Shown piece by piece: positions 58,105 through 64,000 of a DNA stretch of 64,000 nt. Made by a program: the position numbers and the translations under genes. The DNA lies in NCBI RefSeq assembly GCF_000261365.1, contig NZ_AJVC01000001.1, positions 248,001 to 312,000 on the forward strand. Direction: 5' to 3'. The notes beneath the pieces are model-generated. The model was not told where the DNA came from. It saw only the letters and a list, made by a program, of their open reading frames with translations, and made no database searches. Each line of letters starts with the position of its first letter. The stretch's first letter is position 1. This stretch comes from Herbaspirillum sp. GW103. Lineage in GTDB: Bacteria > Pseudomonadota > Gammaproteobacteria > Burkholderiales > Burkholderiaceae_D.

Positions 58105-59313
58105 ATGAGCAAGAACAATCCCAATCATTTTGATGTCGCCATCATCGGCGCCGGTGCGGCCGGCATGATGTGTGCCGCCGTGGCGGGCCAGCGCGGTCGG
58201 CGCGTGGTACTGATCGACCACGCCGCCAAGCTGGCCGAGAAGATCCGTATCTCCGGCGGTGGCCGCTGCAATTTCACCAATGTGGGCGCGGGTCCGCAGC
58301 ATTATCTCTCGCAGAATCCGCATTTCTGTCGCAGCGCCTTGTCGCGTTATACGCCGCAGGATTTCATCGGCCTGGTCAAGCGCCATCGCATCGGTTTTCA
58401 TGAGAAGCACAAGGGGCAGCTCTTCTGCGATGACTCCGCCGAGGACATCATCGCCATGCTCAAGGCCGAATGCGACGCGGGCAACGTCAGCTGGCGCATG
58501 CCCTGCACGGTGCAGGAGGTGGGCAAGACCGGCGAACTGTTCCGCGTGGCCACCAGCGCCGGCGAGATCCAGGCCGCGAGTCTGGTCATTGCCACGGGTG
58601 GCCTGTCCATCCCCAAGATCGGTGCGACCGACTTCGCTTATCGCATCGCCCGTCAGTTCGATCTGAAGCTGGTCGAGACCCGTCCGGGCCTGGTGCCGCT
58701 GACCTTCGACGGCAAGGCCTGGCAGTCGCTTGTCGAACTGGCCGGCATCGCGCTGGAAGTGGCGGTGGAGACGGGCGTGAAGAAGGAGAACGGGTATTTC
58801 CTGGAAGACCTGTTGTTCACCCATCGCGGTTTGTCGGGGCCTGCCATTCTGCAGATTTCCAGTTACTGGAAGCCCGGCACGCCGCTGATGCTGAACCTCT
58901 TGCCGGGGCTGGATGTGGGCCAGTTCCTGATCCACGGCAAGGGCACGCTCAAGAAGAACCTCGGCAATCTGCTGGCGCAATGGCTGCCCAATCGCCTGGC
59001 CGAGGGCTGGCTCAAGATCAACGGCTTCGATGCCGGGGCGCGCATTGCCGACATGCCCGACAAATCCCTGAGGAAGCTGGGTAGTTCGCTGAACCACTGG
59101 GTCATCCTGCCCAGCGGCTCGGAAGGCTACCGCAAGGCCGAGGTCACCCTGGGCGGGGTGGATACCCGTGAACTCTCGCAGCAGACCATGATGGCCAGCA
59201 AGGTGCCGGGACTGCATTTCATCGGCGAGGCCATGGACGTCACCGGCTGGCTCGGCGGCTACAATTTCCAGTGGGCCTGGGCCTCAGGTGTGGCGGCGGG
59301 TTCGGCGGTATGA
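58105..59313 (+). CDS. YhiN/HI0933-type FAD-dependent flavoprotein
   Basis: A 402-residue flavoprotein. The FAD-binding GxGxxG motif is in VAIIGAGAAGMMCA at the N-terminus, and the signature ISGGGRCNFTN follows near 50-60. LVIATGGLSIPKIGATDFAY and the C-terminal GLHFIGEAMDVTGWLGGYNFQWAWASG close the FAD site. The family (HI0933, YhiN) is widespread, but its reaction is not firmly known. The ATG at 58105 has GGAG about 6 bases upstream and directly precedes the dinucleotide fold; the longer open frame is not conserved. It appears to be a single-gene unit. Confidence 0.9.
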   Translation: MSKNNPNHFDVAIIGAGAAGMMCAAVAGQRGRRVVLIDHAAKLAEKIRISGGGRCNFTNVGAGPQHYLSQNPHFCRSALSRYTPQDFIGLVKRHRIGFHEKHKGQLFCDDSAEDIIAMLKAECDAGNVSWRMPCTVQEVGKTGELFRVATSAGEIQAASLVIATGGLSIPKIGATDFAYRIARQFDLKLVETRPGLVPLTFDGKAWQSLVELAGIALEVAVETGVKKENGYFLEDLLFTHRGLSGPAILQISSYWKPGTPLMLNLLPGLDVGQFLIHGKGTLKKNLGNLLAQWLPNRLAEGWLKINGFDAGARIADMPDKSLRKLGSSLNHWVILPSGSEGYRKAEVTLGGVDTRELSQQTMMASKVPGLHFIGEAMDVTGWLGGYNFQWAWASGVAAGSAV

Positions 59314-59445
59314 GCCGGGCCTGGAAGGCCGATGTCTGACTTGTTTCTTCATTTGCCCTTGACTTCAGGTGAAGGATCATCTTGACTGTGATAAGTGCCT
59401 GATTCTTATCCGTTTTTTACCACGGTGGTGGAAAAAATGCCACGT

Positions 59446-59480
59446 TTGGCCTTCCAATCGGGTGCCAGTCCTGCTACAAT
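59446..59480 (+). promoter_or_regulatory. Promoter of rpsU with extended -10
   Basis: TGCTACAAT (59472-59480) is an extended -10. TTGGCC at 59446 is a possible but distant -35. The rpsU ATG is 46 bases downstream. Confidence 0.6.
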
Positions 59481-59525
59481 CGCTTTCTTTGCTAATCCAA
59501 CCTAACCTTTTTGGTTTGAATTTAC

Positions 59526-59738
59526 ATGACCACTATTCGCGTTAAAGAGAACGAGCCGTTCGAAGTTGCAATGCGTCGCTTCAAGCGCACCATCGAGAAG
59601 ACCGGTCTGCTGACCGAACTGCGCGCACGCGAGTTCTACGAAAAGCCGACCGCTGAGCGCAAGCGCAAGCTGGCAGCTGCCGTGAAGCGTCACTACAAGC
59701 GTATCCGCAGCCAACAGCTGCCGAAGAAGCTGTACTAA
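59526..59738 (+). CDS. rpsU: 30S ribosomal protein S21
   Basis: A 70-residue S21 of normal length, strongly basic, with [21 protein letters not shown] at the N-terminus and the Lys/Arg-rich tail. S21 binds near the 3' end of 16S rRNA and helps initiation at mRNA start sites. It heads the classical macromolecular-synthesis cluster rpsU-(yqeY)-dnaG-rpoD. A terminator-like hairpin follows, which would make rpsU mRNA more abundant than the downstream genes. Confidence 0.97.
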   Translation: MTTIRVKENEPFEVAMRRFKRTIEKTGLLTELRAREFYEKPTAERKRKLAAAVKRHYKRIRSQQLPKKLY

Positions 59739-59773
59739 GAATTTCTCGCCGCACACTCGTGCGGCCGATGTGT

Positions 59774-59807
59774 AAACCCGCTCCGGTGTTGGTCCGCAGC
59801 GGGTTTT
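59774..59807 (+). terminator. Terminator/attenuator between rpsU and yqeY
   Basis: AAACCCGCT (59774-59782) pairs with AGCGGGTTT (59798-59806), followed by one more T before CGC. The short T-run suggests partial read-through into yqeY-dnaG. Confidence 0.8.
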
Positions 59808-60035
59808 CGCATTTATTCCCGATTTGTCGTGGTGTTTTCTCCGGGCGGCCGGCTGGCCTGGTTTTTCCTATGGGTACCCCCAAATAGGAAGGAAAAGCAC
59901 CAAATCGGGCTGGCGATAAGCCCATCCATGTTCTACGATCCTAAGACCGGGGCTGCCTTGTTGCCGCCCGGAATACTGGATGCGGGATGGCGCCAGATCG
60001 CAGAATACTCATCCACCTCATCTTCGGAGTACCCC

Positions 60036-60482
60036 ATGGGTTTGAAAGAGCAGATCACGGAAGACATGAAGGCCGCCATGCGCGCCAAGGACATGGGCAA
60101 GCTGGGCACCATCCGCCTCTTGACCGCCGCGATGAAGCAGAAGGAAGTCGATGAACGCGTCGAACTGACCGACGCTCACGTGCTGGCCATCATCGACAAG
60201 ATGGTCAAGCAGCGCAAGGATTCCATTTCGCAGTTCGAAGCGGGTGGTCGCCAGGATCTGGCCGACGTCGAGAAGGCCGAGCTGGCCGTGCTGTCGACCT
60301 ACATGCCGGCCAGCCTGTCGGATGACGAGATCAAGGCCGAAGTCCAGGCCGCCGTGGCCGCCACCGGCGCTGCCGGTCCGCAGGACATGGGCAAGGTCAT
60401 GGGCGTGTTGAAGCCCAAGCTGGCCGGACGTGCTGACATGACCGCCGTGTCCGCGATGGTCAAGGCCGCGCTGGCTTCTTGA
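60036..60482 (+). CDS. yqeY: GatB/YqeY-domain protein
   Basis: A 148-residue cytoplasmic helical protein of the YqeY family. It begins MGLKEQITEDMKAAMRAKDMGKLGTIR and has the conserved LTAAMKQKEVDER and ISQFEAGGRQDL segments. The domain also forms the C-terminus of GatB, the tRNA-dependent amidotransferase subunit, and is thought to bind tRNA; the role of the free protein is not established. The ATG at 60036 has GGAG 7 bases upstream. It is placed between rpsU and dnaG, as in many proteobacteria. Confidence 0.93.
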   Translation: MGLKEQITEDMKAAMRAKDMGKLGTIRLLTAAMKQKEVDERVELTDAHVLAIIDKMVKQRKDSISQFEAGGRQDLADVEKAELAVLSTYMPASLSDDEIKAEVQAAVAATGAAGPQDMGKVMGVLKPKLAGRADMTAVSAMVKAALAS

Positions 60483-60522
60483 GCAGCGTCTTCGTCGCGT
60501 TGTTGCCAAGCTTGCTGCCCAG

Positions 60523-62319
60523 GTGATTCCTCAGTCGTTCATCCAGGACCTGTTGAACCGCGTCGACATCGTCGACGTGGTCGGTCGCTATGTGCAACTG
60601 AAGAAGGGCGGCGCCAACTTCATGGGCCTGTGCCCCTTCCACAACGAGAAATCCCCCAGCTTTACCGTCAGCCCGACCAAGCAGTTCTATCACTGCTTCG
60701 GCTGCGGTGCCCATGGGACGGCGATCAGTTTCCTGATCGAGTATTCCGGCATGGGCTTCGTGGAAGCGGTCAAGGATCTGGCTCAGAACGTCGGCATGGT
60801 GGTCCCTGAGCGCGAGGACAGCATCCCCCTGGCCCAGCGTCAGGAAAAACAGGCCAGGAGCATGGCGCTGTCGGACGTGATGACGCGCGCCAATGATTTC
60901 TATCGTCACCAGTTGCGTAGTGCCCAGCCTGCCATTGGCTACCTGAAGGGGCGCGGTCTGACCGGCGAGATCGCCGCTCGCTTCGGTCTGGGCTATTCGC
61001 CCGACGAGTGGGACAGCCTGCGTCAGGTCTTTCCTGATTACGAGAACGAGGTGCTGGTCGAGTCCGGCCTGGTGATCGACAAGAGCGAAGAAGGGGGCGG
61101 TCATCGCAAGCGCTATGACCGTTTCCGTGGTCGCATCATGTTCCCCATCCGCAATACCAAGGGCCAGGTGATCGGCTTTGGTGGTCGCGTGATGGATGGT
61201 GGCGAACCCAAGTACCTGAACTCGCCCGAAACGCCGCTGTTCCAGAAGGGCAGCGAGCTCTACGGTCTGTTCGAAGCGCGCCAGGCGATCCGCGAAGCCG
61301 GTTACGTGCTGGTCACCGAAGGCTACATGGATGTGGTGGCGTTGGCTCAGCTGGGTTTCCCGCAGGCCGTGGCCACGCTGGGTACGGCGTGTACGCCCAT
61401 CCACGTGCAGAAGCTGGTGCGCCAGACCGATCAGGTGATCTTCAGCTTCGATGGCGACAATGCCGGCCGCCGCGCCGCCCGCCGCGCACTGGAAGCCTGT
61501 CTGCCGCACGCCTCGGACAACAAGACCATCAAGTTCCTGTTCCTGCCCAAGGAGCACGACCCCGACAGCTACGTGCGCGAGATGGGCGCGCCCGCCTTTG
61601 AAGAGCAGATTCGCGAGGCGTTGCCGCTGTCGCAGTTCCTGCTCAAGGAAATCATCGGCGAAAACGACCTGCGTACGCCCGAAGGCCGCGCCCACGCGCA
61701 GTTTGCCGCCAAGCCGCTCTTGCAGGCTCTGCCGGCATCCGGATTGCGGCTGCAGATCGTGCGCAGCGTGGCCCAGGCCACCCAGACCACGCCGGCCGAG
61801 CTGGAAGTGCTGTTCGAGCTGGAGAAACCGGTGGCGCGCGTACGCAGTGCCCCGCCGCGCAGCAAGCGCAGCGCTCCGCTCGGGCTGGAGCGTCAGATCA
61901 TGCGACTGCTTGTGGCGCATCCACAACTCTCCGCCGATCTGGATGCGGCTGCGCTGGAGGCCATCGCCCGCATCGCGCCGGACCAGGCCGAGATGCTCGC
62001 GCATCTGGTCGGCGTGGCCCAGAGCATGGGCGAGCAGGCCAACTTTGCCGCGCTGGTCGAGCATCTGCGCGAGGGTGGTCCCGAGTTCGACTCGATGATC
62101 GCGGAAATCGCGGCCGAGTCGGAATCCGAATTCGATGTGGTGCGGGCCGAGATGGCCGGCGCCATCCGCCAGGCCAGGATCCGCGCCCTTGATGAGGAGA
62201 TGCAGATGCTGGTGGCCTCCAACCTGCGCACCGAGGAAGAGCGCAATCGTTATCGCGAGCTGATGCAGCGCAAGGAATGGCTCAAGCGCCAGACCGGCGG
62301 CGCAGTCGCGGCAGGTTGA
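60523..62319 (+). CDS. dnaG: DNA primase DnaG
   Basis: A 598-residue primase that makes RNA primers at the fork. The N-terminal CHC2-type zinc domain has CPFHNEKSPSFTVSPTKQ then FHCFGCG-like YHCFGCGAHG. The TOPRIM core has VTEGYMDVVAL and FSFDGDNAGRRAA. The C-terminal DnaB-binding helical domain covers about 440-598. The start is GTG at 60523, 40 bases after the yqeY stop, because homologous sequence (IPQSFIQDLLNRVDIVDVV) begins there. Confidence 0.97.
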   Translation: MIPQSFIQDLLNRVDIVDVVGRYVQLKKGGANFMGLCPFHNEKSPSFTVSPTKQFYHCFGCGAHGTAISFLIEYSGMGFVEAVKDLAQNVGMVVPEREDSIPLAQRQEKQARSMALSDVMTRANDFYRHQLRSAQPAIGYLKGRGLTGEIAARFGLGYSPDEWDSLRQVFPDYENEVLVESGLVIDKSEEGGGHRKRYDRFRGRIMFPIRNTKGQVIGFGGRVMDGGEPKYLNSPETPLFQKGSELYGLFEARQAIREAGYVLVTEGYMDVVALAQLGFPQAVATLGTACTPIHVQKLVRQTDQVIFSFDGDNAGRRAARRALEACLPHASDNKTIKFLFLPKEHDPDSYVREMGAPAFEEQIREALPLSQFLLKEIIGENDLRTPEGRAHAQFAAKPLLQALPASGLRLQIVRSVAQATQTTPAELEVLFELEKPVARVRSAPPRSKRSAPLGLERQIMRLLVAHPQLSADLDAAALEAIARIAPDQAEMLAHLVGVAQSMGEQANFAALVEHLREGGPEFDSMIAEIAAESESEFDVVRAEMAGAIRQARIRALDEEMQMLVASNLRTEEERNRYRELMQRKEWLKRQTGGAVAAG

Positions 62320-62811
62320 GTGCAGCTTCACCGGCAGGTGGAAAGAAGGAGATGGGCAGGCAGGGATTCCCGCAAGATTCAGCGGGGCCAGGTCTGACGG
62401 GTGTGCAGGAGCAGTAGATGCCCGGATGTGGAAAACACGGTAAAGCGCTGCAAATTGTCGTGATTTACGCACCGGATCGCTGGCGGATGGCCGAATATCC
62501 CGCCTTGATCCCCGGGAAAAGGGCCCCATCTGTGCTATACTATAGGGCTTTAGTTCCGCCGGATGGCTCTTGCATCCCCACCCTGCGGCGACATGCCTTC
62601 AGCCCGGCGCATCGGGAGGAAGGACGGCAGAGAGCGGTATCGCTGCCGGATCGCAAGCGGCATGACTGCCTGCTGCACGCGATCAATGGCCCGCCGGTAA
62701 AAGGAACGTTGCGCGTGCAGCCGGAGTCTACCGGGCAACCGGTACCGGAGTTGCATCATTAGCATGACTTGATTGGCGCAATGAGTGAATTCTCAATTGG
62801 CAGTTGATTCT
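62320..62811 (+). promoter_or_regulatory. Spacer and long leader before rpoD
   Basis: No gene is seen in these 492 bases. An extended -10 box lies at 62533-62541. The resulting leader to the rpoD ATG would be about 265 bases and contains several purine-rich and palindromic segments, such as ACCGGGCAACCGGTACCGG near 62728. Leader-based control of sigma-70 is possible but unproven. Confidence 0.45.
62533..62541 (+). promoter_or_regulatory. Extended -10 promoter for rpoD
   Basis: TGCTATACT is an extended -10 box about 270 bases upstream of rpoD. TTGATC at 62505 is too far (25 bases) to be a standard -35. Confidence 0.55.
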
Positions 62812-64000
62812 ATGGCAAATGCAATGAAGAAACCCGCGAAAACTCCAGCAGCGTCGGCAAAGAGCAGCAAGACGGCCACGGCGGTAAAATCCACCGCCGT
62901 GACCAAGACCTCCAGGGCGGTAGCCGCCACATCGCCCGTCAAGGGGACGGCGAAGGCAGCGGTCACCACCGTAAAACCCACGGCAAAGACTGCAGCAGCA
63001 GCGACGCCGAAAAAGACGGCAGTCAAGACAGCTGCCGCCAAGCCGGCCCGCGCCGCAGCGCCCAAGGCGACTGCAACGCCAGCCAACAAGTTACCTCAAG
63101 CCGCCGAACAAGCGGTTTCTGTGAAAGCGACGAAGACTTCCGTGACCACCAAGAAACCCGAAACCAAGACTGCCAAGACCACCAAAGCTGCACAGGTCGA
63201 AGGCAAAGACGTCAGCGCGACCGCCGCGTCGAGCGTAAGCCAAACCACTGATGCCGCTGCTCTGGCAGCCATCGACACGTCCGGCTATGTGCTGCCGAGC
63301 GTCAAGGTGCCGGGCCGCCGTGGTCGCAAGCCCAAGGAATTCCAGCCCGAGAGTGATGAAGTTGCAGCACTGAACACCATCGAGCGCACCGAACTGAAGG
63401 CTGCCGACAAGGCCAAGGCCAAGGATCGCAAGGCCAAGGAAAAGGCCCTGTTGAAGGACGCCTTCTCTTCCGACACCGAAGCCAGCGAAGAAGAGCTGGA
63501 GCGCCGTCGCCAGAAGTTGAAGACCCTGATCAAGCTGGGCAAGGAGCGTGGTTTCCTGACCTTCTCGGAAATCAACGACCACCTCCCGGAAAACATCGTC
63601 GACCCGGAAGCCATCGAAGGCATCATCGGCACCTTCAGCGACATGGGCATCTCGGTCTACGAGCACGCTCCTGATGCAGAAACGTTGCTGCTGTCGGACA
63701 ACGTGGCCAACGTCGCCAGCGATGACGACGCCGAAGCCGCAGCCGAAGCCGCGCTGTCGACCGTCGATTCCGACTTCGGTCGTACCACCGACCCGGTGCG
63801 CATGTACATGCGTGAAATGGGCTCGGTCGAACTGCTGACCCGCGAAGGCGAAATCGAAATCGCCAAGCGCATCGAAGACGGTCTCAAGGACATGATCCAG
63901 GCCATCTCCGCCTGCCCGACCACGATCGCCGAGATCCTGGCCGCGGCTGACCGCATCTCTAAGGACGAGATCAAGGTCGACGAAATCGTCGACGGCCTGG
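62812..64000 (+). CDS. rpoD: RNA polymerase sigma factor RpoD (sigma-70), cut by window end
   Basis: The first 396 codons of the primary sigma factor. Residues 1-100 are about one third Ala and one sixth Lys, an extension resembling histone H1-like tails. Region 1.1 follows (about 225-300, RRQKLKTLIKLGKERGFLTFSEINDHLP in outline). Region 1.2 is recognised by DPVRMYMREMGSVELLTREGEIEIAKRIEDG near 326-356. The rest lies outside the window. It is the last gene of rpsU-yqeY-dnaG-rpoD and has its own promoter. The start ATG at 62812 has only a weak ribosome binding site; an ATG four codons later is possible. Confidence 0.97.
   Translation, partial: MANAMKKPAKTPAASAKSSKTATAVKSTAVTKTSRAVAATSPVKGTAKAAVTTVKPTAKTAAAATPKKTAVKTAAAKPARAAAPKATATPANKLPQAAEQAVSVKATKTSVTTKKPETKTAKTTKAAQVEGKDVSATAASSVSQTTDAAALAAIDTSGYVLPSVKVPGRRGRKPKEFQPESDEVAALNTIERTELKAADKAKAKDRKAKEKALLKDAFSSDTEASEEELERRRQKLKTLIKLGKERGFLTFSEINDHLPENIVDPEAIEGIIGTFSDMGISVYEHAPDAETLLLSDNVANVASDDDAEAAAEAALSTVDSDFGRTTDPVRMYMREMGSVELLTREGEIEIAKRIEDGLKDMIQAISACPTTIAEILAAADRISKDEIKVDEIVDGL

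Noticed and set aside
60460-62529. Open frame of 689 codons on the minus strand opposite dnaG
   Set aside because: It mirrors DnaG, whose zinc and TOPRIM motifs are intact on the plus strand; the mirror product has no recognisable domain.
62505-62541. TTGATC at 62505 as -35 partner of the rpoD -10 box
   Set aside because: The spacing is 25 bases, too long for sigma-70; the TGn extension explains the promoter better.
1-64000. CRISPR array, insertion sequence, prophage or rRNA operon
   Set aside because: No regularly spaced repeats, transposase, phage structural gene or rRNA sequence was recognised; the only short tandem repeats are the 7- and 10-base units listed.

Overview
The window is high-GC chromosomal DNA of a betaproteobacterium. 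Gene content and order point to Burkholderiales, most likely Oxalobacteraceae and probably Herbaspirillum or a close relative. The supporting clusters are miaB-phoH-ybeY, queG/tsaE/amiC with mutL-miaA, trxA-rho-rpmE2, an AddAB-type nuclease pair, and rpsU-yqeY-dnaG-rpoD with an Ala/Lys-rich sigma-70 N-terminus. The family and genus assignment is inference, because no database search could be run. Most of the window is core chromosome. No insertion sequence, prophage or CRISPR array was seen.

Layout. 1-5.8 kb: the start of a chemoreceptor, the miaB-phoH-ybeY operon, and a LysR regulator divergent from an isochorismatase-like hydrolase. 6.1-11.8 kb: a sugar operon of P-loop kinase, periplasmic binding protein, double ABC ATPase, permease and AGE-family isomerase. 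11.8-13 kb: an HNH nuclease with a putative EVE/PUA-like reader domain, next to tRNA-Met(CAT). 13-26 kb: miaA and mutL, then two signalling genes (a Cache chemoreceptor and a PAS-GAF-GGDEF-EAL protein) and dedA, then amiC, tsaE and queG. 26-32.7 kb: a dicarboxylate-type module of sensor kinase, response regulator and AEC carrier divergent from a dctPQM TRAP transporter. 32.7-33.2 kb: a non-coding stretch rich in palindromes that ends in two terminators. 33.2-39.6 kb: VOC protein, O6-alkylguanine-DNA methyltransferase, XerD, YbaK, PlsY, TsaD, YbiB and an XRE-like regulator. 39.6-42.7 kb: a 1-kb spacer and a GGDEF-EAL protein whose membrane domain resembles a degenerate MHYT domain. 42.7-48.4 kb: MATE exporter, ArnT-like glycosyltransferase, L31 type B, Rho and thioredoxin. 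48.9-55.1 kb: addB-addA. 55.4-59.3 kb: a Kef-type antiporter overlapping a YbdK-type carboxylate-amine ligase, then a YhiN-type flavoprotein. 59.5-64 kb: the macromolecular-synthesis cluster rpsU, yqeY, dnaG and rpoD (cut by the window end).

Themes. Many genes act on tRNA: miaA and miaB (ms2i6A37), tsaE and tsaD (t6A37), queG (queuosine 34), ybaK (Cys-tRNAPro editing) and a tRNA-Met gene. DNA maintenance is represented by mutL, ogt, xerD, addAB, dnaG and the HNH nuclease. Two c-di-GMP enzymes and two chemoreceptors are the main signalling genes. No clearly new multi-gene defence or mobile system was found. The most unusual items are the HNH nuclease at tRNA-Met, the kinase/AGE sugar operon, the AEC carrier in a dicarboxylate sensor operon, the antiporter-ligase gene pair, the structured non-coding stretch at 33.0 kb, the recurring AAACGATATA motif beside stop codons, and heptanucleotide repeats in front of start codons.
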